Part shown: positions 6,473-15,256 of the stretch, in pieces
Layout: each line of letters starts with the position of its first letter
How positions within the stretch are numbered: the stretch's first letter is position 1
Origin: Oligoflexia bacterium
Lineage (GTDB): Bacteria; Bdellovibrionota_B; Oligoflexia; Oligoflexales; JAGOVF01
Direction: 5' to 3'
Assembly: GCA_030432875.1 (NCBI GenBank)
Contig: JAUILP010000028.1
Location: forward strand, 1 to 40,978
DNA: 40,978 bases
Position numbers and translations under genes: made by a program
Notes under the pieces: model-generated
The model's input: only the letters and a program-made list of their open reading frames with translations
Database searches by the model: none
Told to the model about the DNA's origin: nothing

Positions 6473-8733
6473 TTTCTATACCTCTTCGTATGGAAATACT
6501 TATAACGTGTCAAACCTTCATCACCATGGCACTTACTGCAAAATGGATCCATGTCTTCATAATTTCTCAGCATCATTTCATTTTTATCTTTACCTAGGTG
6601 TGGATCATGACAGCTCAGGCAGGTGAGATAGCCGATCTTATCTTTGTCTGTGTAGGGTTTGAAGTCCTGGTTAAGAAGACTTACGTTTTTAGCCCCCTCT
6701 TTGGTATTATTAAAAATCAAATTACCTGGATGAGAAAAATAGCGTTTTTCTTTGTCTTTGTTATCTACGTGACACGCTAGACATAAAGAAGAGGCCATGT
6801 CTTTTTTGCTTGCCCCTTCAGCAAACAGTTTTACTTCCTTGAGCAGCTTTTCGGAATGTTCATTCTCATGCATTTGGTGGCAAAGCGTACAGTCATTGTC
6901 TTTTCCCAGGTGGTTATCAATATTTTTGATATCCTGGGTAAACAGTTCTTCAGTCAATTTCGCATGAACACCACGATGCCCAGAGTTTTTGACGCCTTTT
7001 TGTTTTTCATGACAGGATTCACAGCTCGCTTTTTTGACTTTTTTTGTAGGAGTTTCGCTATTATTATCTGTTTCAGCTATCGAGTTATGGCTCTTAGATG
7101 AATCGCTATGTATACTATGGCAGCTGAGGCACTGGGGTTTTTGTGGCTCATTTTTGGCTTCGAGACCTGTACTTATGGGATGGCCGAGAGTGGTTGACAT
7201 TTTATTCTGATGGCAACCAGAACAGAGTTCATTAGTCTTTTCTCTAAAGAGTCCTTCATTAGCATCAACGGGATTATGGATATTGTGACAGCTTACGCAC
7301 GAGATTTCAGTGGAAGAACTTACCCCTGATATGATCATTTGGCTGAGGATGGTTTTATTAGTAACTTCACCTTCTACTGGGTGACCTTTACTTGGGTCCA
7401 TTACCATTTGCTCATGGCAGGCCTTGCAAATCGTGTCCTTGCCGGTTAGGGGAGCCTTTAAAAATTTGTTCTCTGCTGTTCGCGCATGATGGCTATGGCA
7501 GCTAGTACAGGTGAGCATCCCATCTTTAGGAGGAAACTTTTTTGATATTTTTTCTTCTAAGGCTTTATCAACCCTAAAGTGATGCTGGGTTTTGTCACTT
7601 TGAAAGACAAATAAAGAGTTAACAATAGAGCCATCGTGGCATTGTGCGCAAGGGGCATGAATTCCGGGTTCGGTTAAACTATTGTCTTTAAGTAAGTTTT
7701 TTGTCTCGATATCGATAGGCTTAGAATTGGCAAAATCAGTTTCAAAGGCAACCAATTCTCCCGTTAAAGCGTCAACAATCAGAAGAGTATTATTTTTATC
7801 GAGCCAAGCAAGGCTTGAAGGATGCTTAATATGCAAAATTTCATTAGAATTGGTATCGCCCAAAAGCAGTGGGGACTTGAGGTCATCTGGGTTAATGGCT
7901 TGAATGGTGCCAGTGAGTGAATCGGAAACCAAAACGACATTTGGCGTCTTTACCCAAGCGACTCCTTTGGGAAAAATAACCTGTCCTGGTCGCAAACCAA
8001 ATGTTGCGAGTTGTTTTATGGAGACTTTACCATCCTGAAGGGAAAGTAGGCTTAGTTTTGAAGCTAAGGTTTGGATAATATAAAATTGGTTATCGATTTC
8101 TGACAACAGGGCTTGGCTTGGTTTTACCGGAAGATCTTCTTTCTCAATAGTAAAATTGACGAGGGGACCAACCAAATTGGCAGGAAATTTGAGAAAATTT
8201 TCTGAATCTGGTGCCCAAACAAAAAGCTCTCCAAGACCATTAAAACTAATAACATTGATAGCAAAGTCTTTAGGAATTTCCGGCATAGCGAGCAGTCTAC
8301 CCGAAACCATTTTTGGTTGAATTTCAGTCATGACAAAAACAGCTAACTTATGTTTTCCTTTTTCCCCAAAAACAATAGCGAGACGGTCTCCAAATATGTC
8401 AAAGTCAAAAAATTCGGCCCCATCTTTGCTGTACTCTTGATTTTCGCCATTGACAGAAATTTTTCGTCCTTCTTGATTTAGCCAGGCTCCAAGGGAAAAC
8501 CGCGCTGTGGGGAAAAAGCCTCCCTCTCGCTTATACTCCAAACGGACGAGGTCACCCATGTACCCATCTAAAAGCCAGATATCATTGCCTTTTACTTTGA
8601 CTTTAGTAGGTTTATGGCGGCTGGCTTCAAACGTAAAGGCGCCAGATTTATGGGCATTTACAATTCGTGGTTCTGCATTTGCATAACTGGCCATTATTAT
8701 TATAAAGATTATATTTGATAGAATTAATTTCAT
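6469..8733 (-). CDS. Beta-propeller (NHL-like) and 11-heme cytochrome c fusion
   Basis: 754-aa secreted protein with a signal peptide (cleavage near ANA-E at 20/21). Residues about 25-345 carry no hemes and look like a beta-propeller: at least two clear NHL-type blades (FPKGVAWVKTPNVVLVSD at about 254 and HPSSLAWLDKNNTLLIVD at about 304, both ending in LTGxxxA). Residues 362-737 hold eleven CxxCH sites, several in the doubled-CXXCH style, with CHxxH plus GHP motifs (GHPVEG, GHPIST) and CLSCHDPHLGK. It is the first gene of the leftward operon and is coupled by ATGA overlap to the 41-residue peptide. There is no obvious ribosome-binding site before the ATG. Propeller-cytochrome proteins are known from metal-reducing and related bacteria, but I cannot name an orthologue. 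Inferred role: periplasmic or surface electron carrier with a docking domain. Confidence 0.8.
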   Translation of the reverse strand: MKLILSNIIFIIIMASYANAEPRIVNAHKSGAFTFEASRHKPTKVKVKGNDIWLLDGYMGDLVRLEYKREGGFFPTARFSLGAWLNQEGRKISVNGENQEYSKDGAEFFDFDIFGDRLAIVFGEKGKHKLAVFVMTEIQPKMVSGRLLAMPEIPKDFAINVISFNGLGELFVWAPDSENFLKFPANLVGPLVNFTIEKEDLPVKPSQALLSEIDNQFYIIQTLASKLSLLSLQDGKVSIKQLATFGLRPGQVIFPKGVAWVKTPNVVLVSDSLTGTIQAINPDDLKSPLLLGDTNSNEILHIKHPSSLAWLDKNNTLLIVDALTGELVAFETDFANSKPIDIETKNLLKDNSLTEPGIHAPCAQCHDGSIVNSLFVFQSDKTQHHFRVDKALEEKISKKFPPKDGMLTCTSCHSHHARTAENKFLKAPLTGKDTICKACHEQMVMDPSKGHPVEGEVTNKTILSQMIISGVSSSTEISCVSCHNIHNPVDANEGLFREKTNELCSGCHQNKMSTTLGHPISTGLEAKNEPQKPQCLSCHSIHSDSSKSHNSIAETDNNSETPTKKVKKASCESCHEKQKGVKNSGHRGVHAKLTEELFTQDIKNIDNHLGKDNDCTLCHQMHENEHSEKLLKEVKLFAEGASKKDMASSLCLACHVDNKDKEKRYFSHPGNLIFNNTKEGAKNVSLLNQDFKPYTDKDKIGYLTCLSCHDPHLGKDKNEMMLRNYEDMDPFCSKCHGDEGLTRYKYFHTKRYRK

Positions 8734-8759
8734 GTTTTTATTAAAACTTTAAAAAAAAT

Positions 8760-8788
8760 ATTTTATTTTTATAAGAAAAGGTGTACAA
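8760..8788 (-). promoter_or_regulatory. Candidate sigma70-type promoter of the cytochrome operon
   Basis: Read on the minus strand there is a TTGTAC -35 element (8788-8783), a 17-bp spacer and a TAAAAT -10 element (8765-8760), placing transcription start near 8753, about 20 nt before the ATG of the beta-propeller/heme gene. Spacing is ideal and both hexamers match 4-5 of 6 consensus bases, but the region is AT-rich, so chance matches are likely. The intergenic stretch 8734-8840 is shared with the divergent 14-heme gene. Confidence 0.4.
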
Positions 8789-8840
8789 CATGGTAGATTA
8801 TCTTTCTCCCTAACCCTTAATTTAACCTAAGGTAAAAATT

Positions 8841-10184
8841 ATGTCTTTATTTGATCTAACAGGAACCGAAAAAAATATAAAGAAAATTTTGCTTATTTCG
8901 TTAATTAATTTTTTGGGCGGGGCATCTTGCACAATAAAAAAATCTGCAGATACGAAAGATGATCCTTCCGCAGAAGCTCAAAAAACCGTTATTGTGAAAG
9001 GCAAGGCGTCTGTAGTTGTCCCTTTTCCCCATCCGCAAAATTTTAAAAATATCGAAGAGCATGGTGTGTTTGCTATAACGAATGGTCGAGAAAGTTGCAA
9101 AAACTGTCATGGCGTAGATGGTGATGAAACCGGAGGGAGTTCTCAAGTTTCTTGCAATAGTTGCCATGCCACCTACCCTCATGACCGGAGCATCATCGGA
9201 AATCATAGTGTTTTGTATGCTGGGGATAGTGAGAACAGCTGTACTAATTGTCACGAAAGCGAAGTTAACAGCTCAATTTCCGGGCAATCGGGCGTACCTC
9301 CGAAATGTAATGCTTGTCATGAAACTTGGCCTCATCTCGCCGGTTGGCTTGATGATAGCTCCCTTGAGTTCCATGGCGTGGCAAGCTTGAGATCAGGAAA
9401 TAACGCCTGCCTTAATTGTCATGAAAATACGCTTGAAACGAGCACAACAAGCACAGCAAGTCGCTTAGTTACAGAGAATAAGGGCAAATGTGTCAGCTGC
9501 CATGAAAACTATCCTCACCAAAAAGATTTCGTTAGCGGTCATGGTGAATTTCTATTTAATTCTAATGATGGCCCTGTAGCAACTATTGAGACCTGTCTAA
9601 CCTGCCATAAAGAAGATTTTGGTTCTGGCAGCGAAGTACGCACGCAGGTACCGACTTGTAATAGTTGTCATACGATGTATCCCCATCCTAAAAACTTTAC
9701 AGCGCCAGGAACGCAAGATTTTCACGGTGAATTGGCTAAAGGTTCTCAGAGTAGCGCCTGTCTTATTTGCCATAAAAAAGATGAGAATCAAACAGTGGCA
9801 AATACCAATGCGGTAGCTAATCAAACTCAGCACTCCCGTATCACGGCAAGCAGTGCACCTACATGTTCAGCCTGCCATAATAACTATCCCCACGCGGAAA
9901 CCTGGTTAAAAACAGGAGAGCATGGAGCCGAGTGGCTGAAGGATAAAACAACCTGCCTTCAGTGTCATACAAGTTCTACGGAAAATGGCGTTGAAGGATT
10001 TTGCCAAAATTGCCATAATTATCCGCATCCAAAAGATTTTATATTAACAACACGTCATCCCATGTTTGAGTTTAATCATACTCTTGAAGAAGGCCAGTGC
10101 CTCCTTTGTCACAATGAGAGTAAAGAAAAAGCTGTAGGGATTCCTTCTTGCAATACCTGCCATGAGAAATCAACGCAGCGTTAG
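8841..10184 (+). CDS. 14-heme c-type cytochrome of seven diheme repeats, probable lipoprotein
   Basis: 447-aa exported protein. A hydrophobic stretch (about 16-27) ends in GASC, so Cys30 is a possible, non-ideal, lipidation site. Residues 61-447 are seven tandem units of about 45-69 residues, each reading P-H ... H-G ... CxxCH ... CxxCH-xx-Y/W and running into the next P-H. Fourteen CxxCH sites start at C86, C105, C134, C156, C190, C217, C252, C273, C307, C342, C372, C388, C420 and C437. Each unit also supplies two extra histidines (PH at 64, 114, 165, 226, 282, 351, 396; second His at 74, 122, 178, 234, 295, 361, 406), exactly enough for bis-His ligation of all hemes. The ATG is preceded by ctaaggt. 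Divergent from the operon at 8733. Inferred role: linear electron wire, possibly on the outer surface. Confidence 0.85.
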   Translation: MSLFDLTGTEKNIKKILLISLINFLGGASCTIKKSADTKDDPSAEAQKTVIVKGKASVVVPFPHPQNFKNIEEHGVFAITNGRESCKNCHGVDGDETGGSSQVSCNSCHATYPHDRSIIGNHSVLYAGDSENSCTNCHESEVNSSISGQSGVPPKCNACHETWPHLAGWLDDSSLEFHGVASLRSGNNACLNCHENTLETSTTSTASRLVTENKGKCVSCHENYPHQKDFVSGHGEFLFNSNDGPVATIETCLTCHKEDFGSGSEVRTQVPTCNSCHTMYPHPKNFTAPGTQDFHGELAKGSQSSACLICHKKDENQTVANTNAVANQTQHSRITASSAPTCSACHNNYPHAETWLKTGEHGAEWLKDKTTCLQCHTSSTENGVEGFCQNCHNYPHPKDFILTTRHPMFEFNHTLEEGQCLLCHNESKEKAVGIPSCNTCHEKSTQR

Positions 10185-10208
10185 GATGATTTGTGCTGGT
10201 TGAAGTTG

Positions 10209-11099
10209 CTAAAAACAGAGGTCAGCTCGCACCGGCAAATGATCTGAGGGATATATCCATTCGTTTTTTAATTTATACTGGGTATCAATAACGCGATATG
10301 TGAGTACCTCAGCGGTATTATGGCTTAAAATATGGTCAATTTGACTGTTAGTTCCGACTAAACTCAACCAGTTGGTCAGAGAAGTTTTTTGGCTGTTGCT
10401 ATAGGGTGGGGTTATGCTCATGGGCATCGTATCGAGAAATTCTGAATCATTTAAAAATACACTAAAGGCGTCTGACCGAATATTCATATTGAAGTCACCA
10501 ACAAGAATGGTAAATTCTTGGGGATGGGTGTCCACAAAATTTTTGATTACCTGTAACCCATTCTTTCTCGCGAGTGGACTTTGGTGATCTAAGTGAGTAT
10601 TTATAAAAAGCATCACCTTTGATGAAATGATATCCTCTAGTGTAATCCAAGTAGCAATACGGTTTAACTGAGTGCCCCAAGGAAATTCCTCGCCGGGGGG
10701 ATTCGGAGCATTAGGATTTGGTGAAAGCCAAAAAGTACCATGATCAAGAGGCCGAAATTTTTCTGTCCTGAAAAATATAGGTGCCATTTCTCCTTTCCGT
10801 TCGCCATCATCCCTTCCTGTCGCAATATAGCCGTACTGAGGAAGTGCCAAAGAAAGAGCCTTAAGCTGATGGTCTAAGACTTCCTGTAAGCCAAAGATAT
10901 CCAGATTTTGCTCCTCTAGGGTTTTAATCACGAGATGTTTTCTATGAGGCCAGGCAAATCTCCCGTCGAGGTTTGTATCAAAGCGAATATTATATGTCAT
11001 AGTGGAAAAGCAGAAACTCGAGGGACGGGCATAAATATCTAGCCCTATAAATAAGCAAAATCCCATAAGACCGGCAAAAAAACTATTAAAATATTTCAC
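10209..11099 (-). CDS. Secreted endonuclease/exonuclease/phosphatase (EEP) superfamily protein
   Basis: 296-aa member of the EEP (DNase I-like) superfamily, Mg2+-dependent phosphodiester hydrolases. The N-terminal hydrophobic segment (about 5-20) followed by IYA-RP suggests a signal peptide cleaved near residue 24, placing the enzyme outside the cytoplasm. Superfamily motifs in order: TYNIRFD, GLQEV (metal-binding Glu), NTHLDHQS, LVGDFNMN, QIDHILSH and a final SDHLPV catalytic His. The overall style (FDTNLDGRFAWPHRK at the start, WGTQLNRIATW in the middle) matches the group annotated as secreted endonuclease/exonuclease/phosphatase proteins, whose substrates are mostly untested (nucleic acids, sphingomyelin or other phosphodiesters). 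Convergent with the 14-heme gene, 24 bp apart, with no obvious intervening terminator. No operon partner. Confidence 0.85.
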   Translation of the reverse strand: MKYFNSFFAGLMGFCLFIGLDIYARPSSFCFSTMTYNIRFDTNLDGRFAWPHRKHLVIKTLEEQNLDIFGLQEVLDHQLKALSLALPQYGYIATGRDDGERKGEMAPIFFRTEKFRPLDHGTFWLSPNPNAPNPPGEEFPWGTQLNRIATWITLEDIISSKVMLFINTHLDHQSPLARKNGLQVIKNFVDTHPQEFTILVGDFNMNIRSDAFSVFLNDSEFLDTMPMSITPPYSNSQKTSLTNWLSLVGTNSQIDHILSHNTAEVLTYRVIDTQYKLKNEWIYPSDHLPVRADLCF

Positions 11100-11131
11100 G
11101 CGTTACTCCATGTGATTGGGGTGGAGATTTT

Positions 11132-13843
11132 CTAAATCTTTTTATAAATTAACCCTTTGCGTCGCAGTATTTTTTCCATTTCTACCGCTAAAAAAACAAT
11201 TGTTGACGCGGCTAAGCAAACTGATAACTCAAAAAAAGACAAGGGACCAGTTCTGAAAATATCGTTGCAGAGTGGAACATAAAGAAGCAGCATCTGCAAT
11301 AAAAAAGTAAGCAAGACAGCACCAAGGAGAGGCAAATTTGAAAAAAGACCCTGCGAAAATAATGACCTCTGCTCCGACCTCACGGCTAAAGCGTGTCCCA
11401 TTTGCGAAAGAGTTAACACTGTAAAAACCATACTTTGCCAATTTTCTCTGCCAGAATGATAGGCCCAGGCCATAAGTCCTAAGTTAATGATTCCCATGAG
11501 GAGGCCAACCCACAAGGTATGCTGCCATATACCATCTGCAAAAATACTTTGGCTTGGTGGGCGAGGGGGACGGTTCATAATGTCTCTTTCCGCAGGCTCT
11601 GCGGCAAGCGCAATTCCGGGAAGACCGTCTGTTACCAGGTTGACCCAAAGTATGTGCAAAGGGAGTAGGGGGATGGGTAGTCCAAAAAATGGTGCTAAAA
11701 AAATAGTCCAGATTTCTCCCGCATTGCTGGTAAGTGTATATTTGACAAATTTACGGATGTTATCGAAAATTCTTCGTCCTTCCCGTGCCGCTTTGACAAT
11801 CGTCGCAAAATTATCATCGAGTAGTACCATTTGCGCTGCTTCACGAGCGACATCCGTACCCATTTTTCCCATGGCGATACCGATATGGGCCTGTTTCAAT
11901 GCCGGGGCATCGTTGATGCCATCGCCTGTCATAGCGACGAATTCACCTAGTTCTTTGAGCGTCTTTACAATGTCCATTTTTTGTTCTGGGGTGACTCGCG
12001 CATAAACCCGGATGTCTTTTATTTTTTGCCGAAACTCATCAGAAGGCATTTTTTTTATGTCATTTCCCGTGATGACAGCGCCTAATTTTTGCCCGCTAGG
12101 ATCAGCAGAGATAATACCTAATTTTTTGGCAATTGCCATACCAGTCGCGGGATGATCTCCAGTTATCATGACGACATGAATAGATGCACGGTGACATAGA
12201 GAAATCGCTTCTGCTGCTTCCTCTCTTGGGGGATCGATGAGACCAACAAAACCGATAAACTCAAGATCAGACTCAAGTTTTTGATCATCAAACGTTGCAG
12301 ATATTTCCATCTCTTTGCTGGCAACCGCGAGAACGCGCAAACCTTCAGAAGCCATGGTTAGCGCTAGCGCTACGTTTTTTGGCTCTTCTATAAGAGCTGA
12401 TGGCTGGGAATGGGGTGAGATTTGCCGCGTACAGCGAGAAATAACGGCCTCAGGTGAGCCTTTGGTGACGACTAGCATACGCGTATCACTGAGTTTATGC
12501 ACAGTGGTCATGCAGGCACGCTCAGAGGAGAATGGGACTTCATAAATTCTTGACCATTTTTTGTCGTATTCGGTTTTGATTATATTTATTTTGGCGGCAG
12601 CTACCAAAAATGCTGACTCTGTAGGATCACCTTGAAAAGTACCTTCGGCAGCTATCTTTGCGTCATTATTAAGTACCAGTGCTTCAAATAAACGGAGTCG
12701 CTTTGGGTGTTCATTTGATGGCACAGGTATGGTTGCTTTGTACCAATGCGAACCCAAACTGAAGCTCTCTACGTGCATTTTGTTTTGCGTGAGAGTCCCA
12801 GTTTTATCGGTGCAAATATATGTGACGGAACCTAAGGTTTCCACCGCGGGTAGTCGGCGTATCAGAGCATTTTGCTTTGCCATGCGGCGTGCCCCTACCG
12901 CTAATAGCACGGTGACGATTGCTGGTAATGCCTCTGGAATTGCCGCAACTGCCAAACTTAAGGCCGTCATAAACATGAGAAGCGGTGGGACACCTCGCAA
13001 AACACCAATGCCAAATATTATCGTGCTTAGCGCTAAGATGATTAGAGCCAATTTTTTGCCGAAGCGGGCTAAGCGCTGCTGTAGTGGTGTGTCGCGGGAG
13101 GCGCTTTTTTCTAGCAATTTTGCAATGCGCCCTAGTTCCGTGCCCATCCCCGTCGCGACAACAAATCCCCTGGCCCTACCTGCTGTAGCTAGGGTGCCTT
13201 TGTAGGCCATATTGAGCCGATCTGCTAAATCAAGCTCTGTGTTAGCTAAGGAATCCATAGTTTTTTCGACAGGAACGGATTCACCTGTTAGCGCTGATTC
13301 GTCAATAAAAAGTTGATTGACTTCTACGAGGCGAATATCTGCGGGAATAAGGTTACCTGCCTCAAGCGCGAGTAAATCACCGCTGACTAATTCGCTGCTT
13401 AATACAGTCTTCCAAGTCCCGTCTCGACAAACATAGGATTGTTGCGTAGACATCGCATTAAGAGAAGCCATGGCGCGATCTGCACGGTACTCCTGTACAA
13501 AACCTAAAATAGCATTAAGAACGACAATAACTGAGATAGCGATTGCATCTTTGGGTTCTCCTAAAAACTCGGCAAAAAAAGCGGAAATAATCAAAATTCT
13601 GATCATGAAGTCAGAAAACTGATCTAATAAAATACGCAGGGGACTACGGACTTTGGCATCCGATAGGATATTTCTTCCTTGGATTTCCCTGCGATGTAGG
13701 TAGTCCTGATGAGTAATCCCTAGAGTTAAATGAGAACCAAGCTTTGCCGCCGTTTCTGAACTGCTGAGTGTATGCCATTGGGGAATATTTATGGGTTTAG
13801 ATTTTGGGCTTTGACTCTTTTTTTTAAAACCAGATTGATGCAT
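11132..13843 (-). CDS. P2A-type Ca2+-transporting P-type ATPase
   Basis: 903-aa cation pump of the P-type ATPase superfamily. Visible blocks: cation-transporter N-terminal domain (about 20-90, LGSHLTLGITHQDYLHRR), actuator TGES (186-189), IPEALPA in M4 (302-308), phosphorylation site DKTGTLT (Asp346), nucleotide-binding region, TGDGINDAPALK hinge motif, NAGEI in M5 and NLVTDGLPG in M6. The IPEAL, NxxE and NxxTD residues are the Ca2+ ligands in SERCA/PMR1-type pumps, so calcium export from the cytoplasm is the best guess; Mn2+ is a possible alternative. Length is as expected for bacterial family members. The ATG follows ttagga at a sensible distance. Monocistronic as far as can be seen. Confidence 0.93.
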   Translation of the reverse strand: MHQSGFKKKSQSPKSKPINIPQWHTLSSSETAAKLGSHLTLGITHQDYLHRREIQGRNILSDAKVRSPLRILLDQFSDFMIRILIISAFFAEFLGEPKDAIAISVIVVLNAILGFVQEYRADRAMASLNAMSTQQSYVCRDGTWKTVLSSELVSGDLLALEAGNLIPADIRLVEVNQLFIDESALTGESVPVEKTMDSLANTELDLADRLNMAYKGTLATAGRARGFVVATGMGTELGRIAKLLEKSASRDTPLQQRLARFGKKLALIILALSTIIFGIGVLRGVPPLLMFMTALSLAVAAIPEALPAIVTVLLAVGARRMAKQNALIRRLPAVETLGSVTYICTDKTGTLTQNKMHVESFSLGSHWYKATIPVPSNEHPKRLRLFEALVLNNDAKIAAEGTFQGDPTESAFLVAAAKINIIKTEYDKKWSRIYEVPFSSERACMTTVHKLSDTRMLVVTKGSPEAVISRCTRQISPHSQPSALIEEPKNVALALTMASEGLRVLAVASKEMEISATFDDQKLESDLEFIGFVGLIDPPREEAAEAISLCHRASIHVVMITGDHPATGMAIAKKLGIISADPSGQKLGAVITGNDIKKMPSDEFRQKIKDIRVYARVTPEQKMDIVKTLKELGEFVAMTGDGINDAPALKQAHIGIAMGKMGTDVAREAAQMVLLDDNFATIVKAAREGRRIFDNIRKFVKYTLTSNAGEIWTIFLAPFFGLPIPLLPLHILWVNLVTDGLPGIALAAEPAERDIMNRPPRPPSQSIFADGIWQHTLWVGLLMGIINLGLMAWAYHSGRENWQSMVFTVLTLSQMGHALAVRSEQRSLFSQGLFSNLPLLGAVLLTFLLQMLLLYVPLCNDIFRTGPLSFFELSVCLAASTIVFLAVEMEKILRRKGLIYKKI

Positions 13844-14181
13844 GAGGGGAATCCTAACTTATTTTCTCGCAAACATTGATGGCTGAGAACTCATCGTGTT
13901 TACCCATAACTCTTGCTTATGAATAACATATCTAAAATTTTTCCACAGGGTATCTTTAGTTTCAGGAAAACTAAATCTAGGAGAACTATTATAATCCCAA
14001 GCCAAGCTTCGCTCATAATAATCATCTCAAAAAATAAATTTGTTTAACAGTCTGTAAATATAGATTAAAAAATATTAAAATATAATTATCCCACTAAAAA
14101 TTCAAAATAACCTCAAGTATGGCAGAAACATTCCGAATTACTAGCTGCATATGAACTGTTTTGAGTTTAGGAGTGATAAAA
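13844..14181. other. Non-coding AT-rich divergent intergenic region
   Basis: 338 bp between the Ca2+-ATPase and a divergent lipoprotein gene. It becomes very AT-rich from about 14030 to 14110 (tattaaaatataatta near 14077), where a -10 element for the rightward gene could lie, but no well-spaced -35 partner stands out. A 42-codon frame (13919-14047) lacks a ribosome-binding site and protein-like composition. Nothing else is supported here. Confidence 0.5.
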
Positions 14182-15117
14182 ATGCAAACCAGAATTCCTT
14201 TTTTTTTCTTCCTGACATCCCTCTTTTTTGGTGCTTCTTCTTGTGAAAAGGGCAAGGGAGCCCACATGGCTTTGAGCTCAAGTGAGGCCGATCAAGTGAC
14301 TTCTTTTTTTGTGGGGTCAGAAAATGGAAAAATCAATAAAAGTATTCGGCTGACCCAAGACGGCACATTTTTGCATATTAAAAAATGGAAAACCGATGAT
14401 GGTATCATCAAACTTAAAAAATCTTCGTTTGCTTGGATTAGCGAGACAACATTGAATGATAAAAAACCTGAGGATATTTTAGCATCATATTGGCTTCATG
14501 TTTATGGCGAACAAGGTTCATCTGACTATATCGTCTATCTGCCAAATGAGCTCATTATGACGTTACCATTACATCATGTTTCTCAAAAGGCTCCCCTGTG
14601 GTTGGGCATATTTACCAATGATGAAAATGGGGACAAAAAAGAGCGTTTTTATCCATTTATGCAAAAAAATGACCTATATTCAGTTGACTTCAGTTTGCTG
14701 GAACGTGATGCCAAGTGGTTGATTTTTTCTTCTGTTGAGGATCCTCGCAAAAATCTTTTTCCTTTGCCTACAGAAACAGCATCTGCCGAAGAAATGCCTT
14801 TAAGCTCCCATGAAGGGGAGACTATAGTAGAGGGGGGGGACAACTCTGTTTTTGCTCAGGGCTTTTCCAAAAAAATTCTGTCTTATGCACAGTGGGAAGT
14901 TTTTCCTTTATTTTTTATTCCAGGATATCGACTTTTAGATAATGCGGAAATCTTATCCTGGAAAACCCCATTAGCAAAAAAAATAAGCATTCTTCCGGAA
15001 AATCAGGAACTCACCGCAAAAGTCCAAGAATATTCTTTGCTCGAATCCTGTAATTATCTAGCGTGTTTTTCGGGAGCAAGTCACATAGAAGTTGAAAAGA
15101 CGTCCTATGCACACTAA
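14182..15117 (+). CDS. Predicted lipoprotein of unknown function
   Basis: 311-aa exported protein I do not recognise. The reading frame is open from a TTG at 14161, but the ATG at 14182 is better: taggag lies 8 nt upstream and translation from there gives a clean signal sequence (MQTRIPFFFFLTSLFFG) ending in ASSC, with the lipidated Cys at residue 21. The mature protein is rich in beta-type segments and contains an acidic Ser/Glu-rich linker (about 200-225). Only two cysteines occur near the C-terminus. No catalytic motif is seen. It stands alone between the divergent Ca2+-ATPase and a GNAT gene 139 bp downstream. Confidence 0.7.
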   Translation: MQTRIPFFFFLTSLFFGASSCEKGKGAHMALSSSEADQVTSFFVGSENGKINKSIRLTQDGTFLHIKKWKTDDGIIKLKKSSFAWISETTLNDKKPEDILASYWLHVYGEQGSSDYIVYLPNELIMTLPLHHVSQKAPLWLGIFTNDENGDKKERFYPFMQKNDLYSVDFSLLERDAKWLIFSSVEDPRKNLFPLPTETASAEEMPLSSHEGETIVEGGDNSVFAQGFSKKILSYAQWEVFPLFFIPGYRLLDNAEILSWKTPLAKKISILPENQELTAKVQEYSLLESCNYLACFSGASHIEVEKTSYAH

Positions 15118-15256
15118 ATCAACAAAATTGAGAGGCGCAATCGGTACGAAAACATCCAGATTTTATCGACTTGGTGGTACATGTAGCCCAGTAAGCAGTT
15201 CCGGGCGCTTTTCCTGCCTGGAGCGTGTTAATGTTTCTGAGACGGAGTCATAAGAA

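Noticed and set aside
11487-12005. 172-codon frame on the plus strand, opposite the Ca2+-ATPase gene
   Set aside because: It lies wholly antisense to a strongly supported P-type ATPase with intact motifs, has no ribosome-binding site and no family features. The same applies to the 158-codon frame at 12729-13205.
13919-14047. 42-codon frame between the Ca2+-ATPase and the lipoprotein gene
   Set aside because: No ribosome-binding site, composition dominated by Ile, Lys and Ser from AT-rich DNA, and no operon context.
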